Shown: positions 1-9,204 of the stretch, one piece after another
Position numbering within the stretch: position 1 is the stretch's first letter
Layout: every line of letters starts with the position of its first letter
DNA from: Fimbriimonadaceae bacterium
GTDB taxonomy: Bacteria > Armatimonadota > Fimbriimonadia > Fimbriimonadales > Fimbriimonadaceae
Length of the DNA: 64,000 nt
NCBI GenBank assembly: GCA_019638775.1
Contig: JAHBTD010000003.1
Span: forward strand, 62,001-126,000
Direction of reading: 5' to 3'
Position numbers and translations under genes: made by a program
Notes under the pieces: model-generated
The model's database searches: none
What the model was told of the DNA's origin: nothing
What the model saw: only the letters and a program-made list of their open reading frames with translations

Positions 1-1
1 G

Positions 2-643
2 TATCCTGTTTTTGAATCACTTGGGCTCCAGCTTCGCAACAGGATTGTCTGGCATTTTGGGCATGGGTTGCATGCAACAAAACGCTTTTCAGGCCGTTAT
101 GAGGTCATTCTTTGGTTCACACGCAGCCCAGACTACTACTTCGATCTGGATCCTATCCGTGTGCCCCAGAAGTATCCAAACAAGAAGGCGTTCAAAGGTG
201 ACAAAGCTGGACAATTATCCTGCAATCCTCTTGGTAAGAATCCATCAGATGTTTGGGATGTTCCCAATGTAAAGTCGAACCATATTGAAAAGACGATCCA
301 CCCTTGTCAGTTTCCAGTTGAGTTGATTGAGCGACTGGTTCTATCCATGACTCGCCCTGGCGATCTCGTCATCGATCCGTTCATGGGCGTGGCATCAACA
401 GCTATTGCTGCGTTGATTCACGGTAGGCGTGCTGCAGGAGCAGAGATCATGGATGACTATTACCAAGAGGCGCTGGATAGGCTAAAACAAGCTCATAACG
501 GACTCCTGAAAATTCGCCCCATGGAACGCCCGGTTCATAACCCTAATGGAACGACTAGCTATGTCCCACCGAAGCTTGTCCAGATTGCAGATAGTCCACA
601 GTCTCGATTGTTTGAACGTGTTAAACCGTATGGGGTTGACTGA
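2..643 (+). CDS. DNA methyltransferase, beta class (5' end outside window)
   Basis: C-terminal 213 residues of an N4-cytosine or N6-adenine methyltransferase; the frame is open from base 2, so the catalytic DPPY/SPPY motif lies upstream of the window. Visible are a segment beginning LRNRIVWHFGHG, typical of the region after motif IV, then HPCQFPVELIERLV and VIDPFMGVAST, the motif X/I region that binds S-adenosylmethionine. Motif I following the target-recognition part fits the beta-class order. Its TGA shares one base with the ATG of the nuclease gene (TGATG), so the two are translationally coupled. It should protect host DNA at the partner nuclease's site. The gene is visibly richer in AT than polA next door, suggesting transfer. 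Whether it methylates C or A cannot be decided from this part. Confidence 0.9.
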   Translation, partial: YPVFESLGLQLRNRIVWHFGHGLHATKRFSGRYEVILWFTRSPDYYFDLDPIRVPQKYPNKKAFKGDKAGQLSCNPLGKNPSDVWDVPNVKSNHIEKTIHPCQFPVELIERLVLSMTRPGDLVIDPFMGVASTAIAALIHGRRAAGAEIMDDYYQEALDRLKQAHNGLLKIRPMERPVHNPNGTTSYVPPKLVQIADSPQSRLFERVKPYGVD

Positions 644-1254
644 TGCGCGTCGTTCAATACTATTCGCATCTGAATGGGTATGAGCACATAGTTGTTCACA
701 AGCCGCATCTCTGGGAGGAGATTGAGAGAGTCATTTCTCTTGTTGATGCTCATTCATTACGGACGAAGATAAGCAACGAAAAAGGAATGGTTGGCAAGGC
801 TCTTTTTGACCCTAAGGCAATGAATTCTGAATTCAAGAGGTTGCTTGTCGAACGTCAGTGGCGTGAGTCTAGGACTAGCTATTTTGTGACGTCCGATCAT
901 GTTCTGATTCGGCAGACAATGACGATGTCAAAAGAAGAACAGAAGCGGGAGATTGAGAGAGCCGGCCTTAATCCAATCTATTCATACAATCAGACTGACT
1001 TCGTGAAAGAGCGTGTTGAGATTGAGGTTCAGTTTGGAAAGTATTTTTCGGTTGCCTATGACCTCTTTGTAAAGCACATGGCGTTTTTCATTGGAGACGT
1101 GATTGATGTTGGCGTAGAAATTGTCCCAATGAAAGAGTTGCAAGTCGAGATGTCTTCTGGTGTTCCCTATTACGAGGGCGAGCTTTACAACCTCCTACGG
1201 CAAGGACGATCCACGCCAGCCGTCCCTCTGGTCATGATCGGCATTGCCCCGTGA
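643..1254 (+). CDS. type II restriction endonuclease, BglII/BstYI-like
   Basis: 203 residues, a full-length small type II enzyme. The key block is NQTDFVKERVEIEVQFGK: Asp119 followed nine residues later by Glu128-x-Gln130. That is the spacing and the Q-variant of the PD-(D/E)xK site known in BglII (Asp84, Glu93-x-Gln95). The downstream YDLFVKHMAFFIGDVIDVGVE stretch is also typical of this family. BglII, BstYI and relatives cut sequences with a GATC core, so a GATC-containing target is a reasonable inference, not something read from the sequence. It overlaps the methyltransferase stop by one base and has no visible promoter of its own. Low GC like its partner. Confidence 0.85.
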   Translation: MRVVQYYSHLNGYEHIVVHKPHLWEEIERVISLVDAHSLRTKISNEKGMVGKALFDPKAMNSEFKRLLVERQWRESRTSYFVTSDHVLIRQTMTMSKEEQKREIERAGLNPIYSYNQTDFVKERVEIEVQFGKYFSVAYDLFVKHMAFFIGDVIDVGVEIVPMKELQVEMSSGVPYYEGELYNLLRQGRSTPAVPLVMIGIAP

Positions 1255-1275
1255 CGGTGCTTGTGCGATACGTGG

Positions 1276-1281
1276 TACCTT
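1276..1281 (+). promoter_or_regulatory. -10 box TACCTT of polA, leaderless arrangement
   Basis: TACCTT lies seven bases before the ATG at 1289, with no Shine-Dalgarno sequence between. The spacing puts the transcription start at or next to the start codon. A GTGACG at 1251-1256 could be a weak -35 (19-base spacer). The same arrangement recurs at many genes in the window. Confidence 0.55.
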
Positions 1282-1288
1282 CACTCGC

Positions 1289-3904
1289 ATGAGCCGACAC
1301 AGGCTGATCATCATCGACGGCTATAGCCTGCTCTTCCGGGCGTTCTATTCCACCCGTTTCATGAGCACGACCGACGGGCGCCCCACAAACGCGCTCTACG
1401 GCTTCACGGGAATGATCTTTTCGATCCTGGAGCGCGAGAAGCCCGACGCGCTTGTTCTTGCGTTGGACGGCCCTGGAAAGACATTCCGGCACGCCGAATA
1501 CGCCGAGTACAAAGGCACCCGCAAAGAGCCCGAACCCGAGCTTGTGCAGCAATTTCCGTGGGCACGTGATCTGTTGGACGCCCTTGGCATACCCGCGATC
1601 GAAGTCCCGGGCTACGAGGCGGATGACATCGTCGGCACGATAAGCAAAGAGGCCGAATCGAAGGGTTACGACACATACATCGTGACGGGCGACAACGATC
1701 AACTGCAGCTTGTGGATGAATATGTAAACGTGCTCACGACGAAGGTGGGTGTCTCCGACCTGCTCGTTTACACGCCGGAGAAGGTCCTCGAAAAGTTTGG
1801 CGTTCCCCCGATCAATGTGCCCGACTGGAAGGCGATTGTGGGTGACAGCTCCGACAACATCCCAGGCGTTCCAGGAATTGGCGAGAAGGGCGCGACCTAC
1901 CTATTGCAAAAGTATCAGACCATCGAGAACCTGCTCGAAAATCTCGATGAGGTCGAAGAGAAATACCGCAAGAAGATTTTGCCTGTGATTGAGCAAGTGC
2001 CAAAGTCGAAATGGCTTGCGACGATCTGCCGAGAGGTTCCGCTAGAGTATGACTTTGAGCCGTTCCGAGTGTCTGCCGAGCAGCTTGAAACCGCGAAGTC
2101 GATGCTGGAATCGTTTGAGTTCAAGTCGCATCATAAGCGATTGCCAGCGGTGATGTCGCGTTACATGGAGGGGGGGCAGGCGATGGATGCTCCGGTGGTG
2201 GAGGTTGCACAAGAGTCGCTTGCTGTCACCTCTTCGGAGATTCAAGACCCCGACGCGCTGATTGCGTTCGTTGGCAACTCTCCCTTTGCCGTTCTGCTCG
2301 ACTCCGGTCCTGCGCAGATGAGCATGTTCGACGAATCTGGCCGTGCTGCCTATGTCGCCGTCGGCTCGAAGGTTGCCAAGACTACCGACAAGGCCGTTCT
2401 GAACCTCGTCCACAAGGACCCCTCCAAGCTGATCGGGCATGACGTCAAGCCACTTTTCAAGGCGATCCCCGCGACACAAACTGCGCCTCGATTTGATACG
2501 ATGCTCGCGGCGTATGTGCTTTATCCAGGCCGTTCCAGCTATTCCCTTCGAGATCAAGTTTCGGCGTATTTGGATATCGCCATGCCGGAGACCCAAGAGG
2601 GGATGGCCTCGGCGATTTTCCTTTTGGACGCAGCGATGAGCGAGCGGTTGGAGAAGGAGGGGCAGACGAAGGTCATGCGGGAGATCGAACTCCCACTCCT
2701 GCCCGTGCTTGCCGAGATGGAGAATTACGGCATCAAAACCAGCGCCGATTACCTTCGTGAATTCTCGAAGTCGCTCGATGTGACCATTCAAGAAACTCAG
2801 AAGAAGGTTTATGAAATGGCGGGGCAGGAGTTCAATATAGGTTCTCCTAAGCAGCTTGGTGAAGTGCTCTTCGACAAGATGGGCATTCCCGGCGAGAAGA
2901 AGACGAAAACGGGTTACGCTACGGGTGCAGAGATTCTGCAAGTGCTCGCTCCCGAGCATCCCATCGCCACTGAGGTCTTGAACTGGCGCGAGTTAACCAA
3001 GCTCAAATCGACTTACGCCGATGCCCTGCCGCGCATGATCCGGGAAGACGGACGCATCCACACAACGTATGCCCAAGCTGTTGCCGCAACCGGACGCCTC
3101 AGCTCGAACGATCCGAACCTGCAAAATATCCCCACACGCACAGAGTTGGGTCGGCAAATTCGTAAGGCGTTCACCGCCGATGAGGGCTTCATACTCGCCT
3201 CATTTGACTACTCTCAGATTGAGCTGCGGCTGCTGGCGCACATGTGCAAGGACCAAGCGCTGGTGGACGCTTTCGCCAATCACGAGGACGTTCACAAGGC
3301 GACGGCTGTGCTTATGTTTGGGGCGGCGGGTGATGACGTCACGAAGGAGCAGCGTGGGTTTGCGAAGCTGCTGAACTTCGCCGTCTTGTACGGGGTCACT
3401 GACTTTGGTCTTGCGAACCAGCTCGGCGGCAACTTCTCGGTGTCTGAGGCAAAAGCGCTGATCACCCAATACTACGAGCGATTCCCGAAGGTGAAGGGCT
3501 TTACCGACTCGGTGATCGCCGATGCCAAGGCGAAGGGCTTTACGACGACGCTCTACGGCAGGCGAAGATACTTCCCCGACATTCATGCCCAAAACCGAAA
3601 TGAACGCCTGTACGCAGAACGTCAGGCGATGAACGCACCGATCCAGGGTTCCGCCGCCGACATGATCAAGCTCGCGATGCTTGAAGTTCGCAAAAAGCTG
3701 GACGGAAAGAAGACACGAATGTTGCTGCAAGTTCACGACGAGCTTGTGTTTGAGCTTGCGAAGGGTGAAGAAACCGGGCTGATAGAGCCGATCCGCAAAG
3801 CGATGGAAGAGGCCATGCCGCTTGATGTCCCCATCGAAGTGGATTCAAAGTTCGGCCCCAACTGGAATGAGATGGGGCCGCTGGAAGCTTTGGCAAAGGG
3901 GTAA
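1289..3904 (+). CDS. polA: DNA polymerase I
   Basis: 871 residues. The N-terminal about 290 residues form the 5'-3' flap exonuclease (IIIDGYSLLFRAFY; GYEADDIVGT; TGDNDQLQLV; GDSSDNIPGVPGIGEKGA). The middle domain is degenerate: the proofreading DxE motif is replaced by VLLDSGPAQ, so 3'-5' exonuclease activity is probably absent, as in Taq polymerase. The polymerase domain is complete: motif A DYSQIELRLLAH, motif B RGFAKLLNFAVLYG (Ala where most family A enzymes have Gly), motif C QVHDELVFE. It acts in Okazaki-fragment maturation and repair. A longer reading from 1244 would overlap the nuclease gene; the ATG at 1289 is chosen because homologues begin at this point and TACCTT sits seven bases before it. 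Confidence 0.97.
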   Translation: MSRHRLIIIDGYSLLFRAFYSTRFMSTTDGRPTNALYGFTGMIFSILEREKPDALVLALDGPGKTFRHAEYAEYKGTRKEPEPELVQQFPWARDLLDALGIPAIEVPGYEADDIVGTISKEAESKGYDTYIVTGDNDQLQLVDEYVNVLTTKVGVSDLLVYTPEKVLEKFGVPPINVPDWKAIVGDSSDNIPGVPGIGEKGATYLLQKYQTIENLLENLDEVEEKYRKKILPVIEQVPKSKWLATICREVPLEYDFEPFRVSAEQLETAKSMLESFEFKSHHKRLPAVMSRYMEGGQAMDAPVVEVAQESLAVTSSEIQDPDALIAFVGNSPFAVLLDSGPAQMSMFDESGRAAYVAVGSKVAKTTDKAVLNLVHKDPSKLIGHDVKPLFKAIPATQTAPRFDTMLAAYVLYPGRSSYSLRDQVSAYLDIAMPETQEGMASAIFLLDAAMSERLEKEGQTKVMREIELPLLPVLAEMENYGIKTSADYLREFSKSLDVTIQETQKKVYEMAGQEFNIGSPKQLGEVLFDKMGIPGEKKTKTGYATGAEILQVLAPEHPIATEVLNWRELTKLKSTYADALPRMIREDGRIHTTYAQAVAATGRLSSNDPNLQNIPTRTELGRQIRKAFTADEGFILASFDYSQIELRLLAHMCKDQALVDAFANHEDVHKATAVLMFGAAGDDVTKEQRGFAKLLNFAVLYGVTDFGLANQLGGNFSVSEAKALITQYYERFPKVKGFTDSVIADAKAKGFTTTLYGRRRYFPDIHAQNRNERLYAERQAMNAPIQGSAADMIKLAMLEVRKKLDGKKTRMLLQVHDELVFELAKGEETGLIEPIRKAMEEAMPLDVPIEVDSKFGPNWNEMGPLEALAKG

Positions 3905-3925
3905 GGATTGTCAGAGTGGTAAAGA

Positions 3926-4044
3926 GGTAAGGAGGTAAAGGGGGGGAGGCGGAAAATCGGGAAAAAGCGCAACTTCCTGGACCACAGCAAAGTGGCTCGT
4001 TCCCAATCTCGACGTCCTTACACCTGACTCGTTACCTCCTTACC
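3926..4044. repeat. 13-bp inverted repeat between convergent genes
   Basis: GGTAAGGAGGTAA at 3926-3938 is exactly complementary to TTACCTCCTTACC at 4032-4044. The left arm sits in a run of related words (GGTAAAGAGGTAAGGAGGTAAAG pattern, G- and A-rich). The pair lies between the 3' ends of polA (+) and the tricorn-like gene (-), so a bidirectional terminator is the simplest reading, although the 93-base loop is long. Similar word-like inverted repeats occur at 14322-14387 and 34831-34922. Confidence 0.5.
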
Positions 4045-4050
4045 AACCGC

Positions 4051-7000
4051 TCAATCCATCTTCCCGAGAAGGATCTCAATCGCCTTATCGAGCTGAGGAT
4101 CACGTCCCGCGAGATAGTCCTCGTAGGTGAGTGGGACGTTAACGTCCGGCATCTGTCCGAGGTTCTCCATTGGCGAGCCGTCCATCCGGTACGAGCCCGA
4201 GTTTGGCATTCGTGCGCTGGTTCCGTCGATCAATCGCAAGCCGTACGTCCAGATCACGTATCCCGGCGTTTGGACGCCAACCAGCGTGGCCAGCTTCCTT
4301 GCCTTCATTGCGGCGGGGAACATCTCGGCATTTGAGAAGCTAGTCTCGGCATGCATCACGACCGTTGGGATGTTCCAACTATTCGCGGGAGCAAGGCCTG
4401 CTTCCTGATCTCGAGCTTGATAGTAGCTATGGGGCACTCGCTCGAGCATGTCCACAAGCGAGTCGGCGATATTGCCGCCTCCGTTGTTGCGAACGTCGAT
4501 GATGGCGGCCTTCTTGCCGTCGATAAACTCCCAAGCCTCGCGGTTGAAGGTCGTGAAGTTGTTTCCACCCATGCCGGAGATGTGGAAGTAAGCGATCCTT
4601 CCGCCTGACTTCTCCTCGACATACTTTTGCCGATCTTCGATACGGTTGCGATATTGGATGCCGTTCCAGGCTCCACCAGACAGCGCACGGTACTTCACCT
4701 CACGCGCGCCCGATTTGGTGGGGGTCTTGTTCACGAGGAGCGTAATGTCTCGTCCATCTTGGGCGTTGAGCACGTCTCGGAACAGCGCTTCGTTTGCTGA
4801 AACGTCGGTTCCATTGATCGCCATCACATACTCCCCTGCGCCGAGCTTTGTCTTCGCGTAGCTTCCAGGAGCGTAGCGGGGGACCTCGGCAATCTTGATT
4901 CCGGGGCCACTGTAGGAGTAGTCAATCGTGAACCCTGGGTGCGCCGAATTCTCCCCTTGAGGGTTGCCCGGCGCGGGACCGACTTCAGAGTGCGAAGATT
5001 CTAGTTCGCCGACCATCATGTTCAGGACCGTCGCGAACTCATTTCGGTGTCCCACCGAGGACAGCATCGGTTCGTACCGCTTACGTAAAGCCATCCAATC
5101 GCGCCCGTGCATGTTCGGGTCGTAGAATCGGCTGTTGAAGTTGCGCCAGAACTGCGAGAATGCGGCTTGGCGCTCTTTGCGTACGTCGCGAGACCAGTCG
5201 GCACGAAACTCGACCTGTGACACTTGGAACTGCGGCGGCTTTGGGTTCAACAAAGAGATGTTTCCACCCTTGACCAGCAGGAACTGCGAGTAGTCCGCAT
5301 TGGGCTCGAAAGATTGAAGCCCTCCGCCCTGGCTGATGCGTCGAACTTCACTGCCATCGTAGCTTGCCATCCACACATCGCCCTCACTTCGGAAGTAGAG
5401 AGTTCCGTTCTCCGGGTTCATTCGCAGGTTGCCCTGGGGTGATTGCGAAATCACTCGACGCATACGGCGATGGATGTCATCAAAGTCGATGTCCACCTTG
5501 ACGGCTTCCTTCGGCTTTTCATATTTGAGCTCCAGTTCGGTCTCACGAGCATCTTCGGCTTTGAGTGGAAGCGCGTAAATCGCGGACCCTCCGTCTCGAT
5601 TTGAACTGAAGAAGAGGTATCGACCATCGGGCGACCAAAGAGGATCGCCGTGTTGGGCGTTGAGCCGAGTTACGTTGATCTCTTTTCCAGTCGTGCTGTC
5701 AAAAATCCAGATGTTGACGGGCGGCGCCATGTTAATGACGGTTCCGCCTGTTTGCCGCGAGTACGCAAGATAGCGTCCATCGGGCGACCAAGCGTAAGGT
5801 GTTCCGACGCTCGATTGACTTCCGGTGATCTTCTTGGGGGCTCCGCCAGCGACAAGCGCTCCGTAAAGGCCGCCATTCGTGCCGGTTTGCCACCAATAGA
5901 CCGATTTCTTGTCGGGCGAGAGTGTGACCACGGATACGTCAGAGCCAGGAGCGCTCACAGCGGTGACGGCCTTGGTCGCGACGTCCATTCGATAAAGTCG
6001 GTCGCTGTCCTCTCTGTCTGAAGTGAAGAAAATGCTCTTACCATCGGGAGTCCAGAGGGGCTCTTGATCGGAGCCTGCCCAGTCCGTAAGCTGGGTCGCA
6101 TCATTGGCGTTTGGCCCCTTGCCCTTCTTCACGGGGACGGTCCAAATCTCTCCCCGCACCGTAAACGCGACTTTGTCGCTGGCTGGGTTCAGTGCGGCGT
6201 CGGAGACGCCATCGGTGAGGATCAATCGCTCTTGGTAGTTGACCTTATCGTCGGTCGAGGCGATGATATCAATTTTCTTGGGCTCACCACCTGGCGTCAT
6301 TGTATACACGTAGCCCTCGTATTCGAAGGCAGCAGTTCCGGCGTTGCGGGCGACACTGAGATAGCGCACTCCCCCGCCAACGAAGTTTGTCATGCGTACC
6401 GTGCGTCCGTTAAGGTCGATCTTGTAAACGTTCGGTGTTCGGTTGACGTTATCGACGTTCTTCGGAATCGGCTTGTCCAGGAAGCTAGCGCTGGGCGTCT
6501 TCTCGCTGACCGTAACTGTCATGAGAGACTTGCCGTCGGGGTTGAAACCAGCCCAAAGATGTTGAAACTGATTGTCGCGGAGGGCCCTTGCCTTTTTGCT
6601 CGTCGTATCAAAGAGCCAGAGCGCTGAAGCTCCTGTTCCTTGGTAGCGCGCTCGGTACCAGGGGAAACCGTTTCGGTTATAAGCGACCATCGTGCCGTCA
6701 TTTGACATGATGGGGTTACGCACCGTCGTCTGGTCGATCAGGAACCTTGCAAAGGCTCCCGTTCGCACATCTAAAGAGAAGAGGCCGTTGTCTTGAGCAT
6801 CACGAGTGGAGCGGAAAAGCAACTGCTTTCCGTCTGGAGTCCAATCGCTGGCGACATCGCTTCCCGCAAACCAGGTGAGGCGTCGGCTCTCGCCACCATC
6901 TGCTGGCACCACGTAGATATCGTCTGCGCCGTTGCGGTTCGTTGAAAACGCGATCCACTTGCCATCCGGCGACCAGATAGGGTTGTCGTCCATCTCGATA

Positions 7001-7215
7001 TGGGTGGTTACGGGGACCGCTCTGCCGCCTTCGCTTGAAACGACCCACACGTCGCCGAGGTAGGAGAATGCAACGCGTGTGCCGTCGGGGCTGATCGAGA
7101 TCGACCGTGCGCCAAGAATATTTTTCGGCTTGGGATCGCCAAGCTGTCGTGCATCACTCGACGCCGATAGGGCAAGTGCGGGCACGAGGATAAGGCTTAA
7201 ATACTTCGGTTTCAT
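4051..7215 (-). CDS. tricorn-like protease (beta-propeller + PDZ + S41 peptidase)
   Basis: 1054 residues. A signal peptide (MKPKYLSLILVPALALSASS) is followed by many TolB/WD40-like blades (repeated SPDGxxIAFSxxRxG), then a helical region, a PDZ-like segment (GAGEYVMAINGTDVSANEALF) and a C-terminal S41 catalytic domain. IIDVRNNGGGNI and ETSFSNAE carry the S41 hallmarks; Ser961 in FSNAE is the likely nucleophile. The architecture matches tricorn, a large peptidase that trims oligopeptides. The signal peptide implies action in the periplasm. The open frame extends upstream to 7353, but only the ATG at 7215 gives a signal peptide. It follows a secreted protein gene by 47 bases on the same strand, probably one transcript. 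Confidence 0.9.
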   Translation of the reverse strand: MKPKYLSLILVPALALSASSDARQLGDPKPKNILGARSISISPDGTRVAFSYLGDVWVVSSEGGRAVPVTTHIEMDDNPIWSPDGKWIAFSTNRNGADDIYVVPADGGESRRLTWFAGSDVASDWTPDGKQLLFRSTRDAQDNGLFSLDVRTGAFARFLIDQTTVRNPIMSNDGTMVAYNRNGFPWYRARYQGTGASALWLFDTTSKKARALRDNQFQHLWAGFNPDGKSLMTVTVSEKTPSASFLDKPIPKNVDNVNRTPNVYKIDLNGRTVRMTNFVGGGVRYLSVARNAGTAAFEYEGYVYTMTPGGEPKKIDIIASTDDKVNYQERLILTDGVSDAALNPASDKVAFTVRGEIWTVPVKKGKGPNANDATQLTDWAGSDQEPLWTPDGKSIFFTSDREDSDRLYRMDVATKAVTAVSAPGSDVSVVTLSPDKKSVYWWQTGTNGGLYGALVAGGAPKKITGSQSSVGTPYAWSPDGRYLAYSRQTGGTVINMAPPVNIWIFDSTTGKEINVTRLNAQHGDPLWSPDGRYLFFSSNRDGGSAIYALPLKAEDARETELELKYEKPKEAVKVDIDFDDIHRRMRRVISQSPQGNLRMNPENGTLYFRSEGDVWMASYDGSEVRRISQGGGLQSFEPNADYSQFLLVKGGNISLLNPKPPQFQVSQVEFRADWSRDVRKERQAAFSQFWRNFNSRFYDPNMHGRDWMALRKRYEPMLSSVGHRNEFATVLNMMVGELESSHSEVGPAPGNPQGENSAHPGFTIDYSYSGPGIKIAEVPRYAPGSYAKTKLGAGEYVMAINGTDVSANEALFRDVLNAQDGRDITLLVNKTPTKSGAREVKYRALSGGAWNGIQYRNRIEDRQKYVEEKSGGRIAYFHISGMGGNNFTTFNREAWEFIDGKKAAIIDVRNNGGGNIADSLVDMLERVPHSYYQARDQEAGLAPANSWNIPTVVMHAETSFSNAEMFPAAMKARKLATLVGVQTPGYVIWTYGLRLIDGTSARMPNSGSYRMDGSPMENLGQMPDVNVPLTYEDYLAGRDPQLDKAIEILLGKMD

Positions 7216-7262
7216 AGGCTGACCGCCGCTATATACGGAGATGAGCCTGTAGATTACTTCAT

Positions 7263-8192
7263 CTATTTGGCGATGCGGATCGAGTTCAAAACCCAGTCGG
7301 CGATATTCGCACCCGCCGCATCGGCCTTCTTTCGCGCGATGAGGACGCGCCAAGTCTCATCGCCTCTAACCAAAAGCAGAGCCGAGAAAGCGCCTTCGCT
7401 AGAGGCGAGACGAAACTCGTAGTCGATGCGGACTCCATCAATTCCAGACATTTTGACTGGCTGAATCGCTTTTCGGAAGATGTCGGCATCTGTAGGGATT
7501 CCCAAATCGGCATCGACGCCCGCGATCTGCTTGGCCAAGTCCGGGCCTTGACCCTTCACGGTCTCAATTTCGGTGACTGTGACAATGGCAGCATCGGTGA
7601 CGGATGTGAATGTCGACAAGCGATAGGCGTTCGGAACGCTTCCAAACGAGATGTCGGGTTCGTTGGGTAGGGATACGGTTACTTTCGAGTTCTTGAGCTG
7701 TTGGCTACGCCAGCTTGCAGGAGAAGTAAGCGCGACTGTGGCAGAGTCCAAGATCGCATCGCGGGCCTTTGCCGCGGTCAAGGCCTTTACTCGGGCAAGG
7801 ATGCGCCAGGATTTTTCGCCTGCCTGAATGTAAAGACCCGAAGCAAGCTGCCCCCGAGAAAACCGTCGTGCTTGGAGTCCGCTCACGCTCACAGGTCTGA
7901 ACGTCGGTTTAAGGTCAGCCGCGCCCGGAAGAAGGTCGGCAGCGGCCCGCGATGAAAACTCGATATCGGTAAGAACGCCTGCCGGAGCTTCGCGGTAAGT
8001 GACAATCACGTCCACCCCTTGAACCGAGAAGTTGTAAGTTTGGTTGTTATCGGAAGAGCCTTCTGCAAGTTTAAGCTCAACCGTGGGCAGGCTCAGCGTG
8101 AGTCCAGTCGTTCCGACCTTCTTCGCGCTCATCGCGGTTCCTGCCTGACCCATGCCAAGCACAACCGTTGCAACCATCCAAGAAACAGCCAT
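7263..8192 (-). CDS. secreted protein of unknown function with two similar halves
   Basis: 309 residues starting with a hydrophobic signal peptide (MAVSWMVATVVLGMGQAGTAMSA). I recognise no family. The two halves look related: each has a SLP-x-E segment near its start (LTLSLPTVELKL; VTVSLPNEPDISF), a V-(S/T)-V-T-(Y/E) strand, a ROAR-like R(R/I) strand and a closing SW/TWR(I/V)L(I/A)AR strand followed by an A-rich helix (SWRILARVKAL; TWRVLIARKKA). This suggests duplication of a domain of about 150 residues, possibly of the PsbP/Mog1 type, but that is a guess. It is the first gene of a two-gene unit with the tricorn-like protease, so may assist or supply it. Leaderless start. Confidence 0.75.
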   Translation of the reverse strand: MAVSWMVATVVLGMGQAGTAMSAKKVGTTGLTLSLPTVELKLAEGSSDNNQTYNFSVQGVDVIVTYREAPAGVLTDIEFSSRAAADLLPGAADLKPTFRPVSVSGLQARRFSRGQLASGLYIQAGEKSWRILARVKALTAAKARDAILDSATVALTSPASWRSQQLKNSKVTVSLPNEPDISFGSVPNAYRLSTFTSVTDAAIVTVTEIETVKGQGPDLAKQIAGVDADLGIPTDADIFRKAIQPVKMSGIDGVRIDYEFRLASSEGAFSALLLVRGDETWRVLIARKKADAAGANIADWVLNSIRIAK

Positions 8193-8198
8193 AGTCGT

Positions 8199-8204
8199 AT
8201 TTTA
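8199..8204 (-). promoter_or_regulatory. -10 box TAAAAT of the 8192 gene, leaderless
   Basis: On the minus strand TAAAAT is followed by ACGACT and then the ATG at 8192, a six-base gap with no ribosome binding site. The region is divergent with rfbA, whose own box lies at 8251. Confidence 0.55.
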
Positions 8205-8250
8205 TTGACGTTCGAGACCCCTAAGTGTTCGGGATCGGGACTTTGCGAGC

Positions 8251-8256
8251 CAAAAT
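8251..8256 (+). promoter_or_regulatory. -10-like box CAAAAT of rfbA
   Basis: CAAAAT, GATGCTC, then ATG at 8264: a seven-base gap. The same CAAAAT variant precedes the MPG glycosylase start at 50897. This supports the third of the three nearby ATG codons as the real start. Confidence 0.4.
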
Positions 8257-8263
8257 GATGCTC

Positions 8264-9142
8264 ATGGCTGCAAACAGAAAGGGGATCATTCTTGCCGGTG
8301 GATCGGGCACGAGGCTGTATCCGCTCACGATGGGGGTGAGCAAGCAGCTCATGCCGATTTACAACAAGCCGATGATCTACTTTCCGCTGACAACGCTCAT
8401 GCTGGCGGGCTTGCGAGAGGTTCTGATCATCACGACACCGCACGATCAGGCCGCTTTTCAAGCCGTTTTGGGCGACGGCTCGCAGTGGGGAATCCAGATT
8501 GAATATGCCGTCCAGCCCAACCCAGGAGGCTTGGCTCAAGCCTTCTTGATTGGAAAGGAGTTCGTTGGAGATGGCTCCGCGACGTTGATTCTTGGAGACA
8601 ATATCTTTTATGGGCATGGGTTGGTGGAGATGGTTCAGCGGGCCAACGCACAACCTTCGGGGGCAACTGTCTTTGCTTATTGGGTAAACAATCCGTCCGA
8701 GTATGGAGTGGTTGCGTTCGACGAGTCGATGAAGGCGACGAGTATTGAGGAGAAGCCTGCCGAGCCGAAGTCGAACTATGCGGTGACGGGGCTCTATTTC
8801 TATGATAATTCCGTGCTCGACGTCGCCGCTAACTTAAGACCGTCGCCGCGTGGTGAGCTTGAAATCACCGACGTCAACCGTGAGTTTCTGACGCGCGGGC
8901 AGCTTCAGGTTGAGATCATGGGCCGGGGGTTTGCCTGGCTCGATACGGGCACCCACGAGTCGCTCCTTGAGGCCGCAAACTTCGTGCAGACGATCGAGAA
9001 GCGTCAGGGGTTGATGATGGCCTGCCCTGAGGAGATTGCCTATCGGCAAGGCTACATTTCGCTTGACGACGTAGCTAAGCTCGCAGAACCGATGCGCAAA
9101 AATCCTTACGGGCAGTATTTGATGGGCTTGATCAAGCGTTGA
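8264..9142 (+). CDS. rfbA: glucose-1-phosphate thymidylyltransferase
   Basis: 292 residues, the usual RmlA length. It couples glucose-1-phosphate and dTTP to dTDP-glucose, the first step to dTDP-rhamnose for surface polysaccharide. The nucleotide-binding start [17 protein letters not shown], the [16 protein letters not shown] block, [10 protein letters not shown] and [20 protein letters not shown] are all canonical. In-frame ATGs at 8255 and 8258 would add a few residues; the ATG at 8264 places MAANRKGI as the N terminus, as in homologues. The other rml genes are not in the window. Confidence 0.95.
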   Translation: MAANRKGIILAGGSGTRLYPLTMGVSKQLMPIYNKPMIYFPLTTLMLAGLREVLIITTPHDQAAFQAVLGDGSQWGIQIEYAVQPNPGGLAQAFLIGKEFVGDGSATLILGDNIFYGHGLVEMVQRANAQPSGATVFAYWVNNPSEYGVVAFDESMKATSIEEKPAEPKSNYAVTGLYFYDNSVLDVAANLRPSPRGELEITDVNREFLTRGQLQVEIMGRGFAWLDTGTHESLLEAANFVQTIEKRQGLMMACPEEIAYRQGYISLDDVAKLAEPMRKNPYGQYLMGLIKR

Positions 9143-9188
9143 TGCGCAGGTTGTGGGACCCGGTTGCAATCTGACCCTTCAGTGGGCT

Positions 9189-9194
9189 TAAACT
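9189..9194 (+). promoter_or_regulatory. -10 box TAAACT of pheS
   Basis: TAAACT lies ten bases before the ATG at 9205, predicting a leader of only a few bases. TTGCAA at 9164-9169 could serve as -35 with a 19-base spacer. Confidence 0.45.
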
Positions 9195-9204
9195 TAGCCC
9201 GCGC

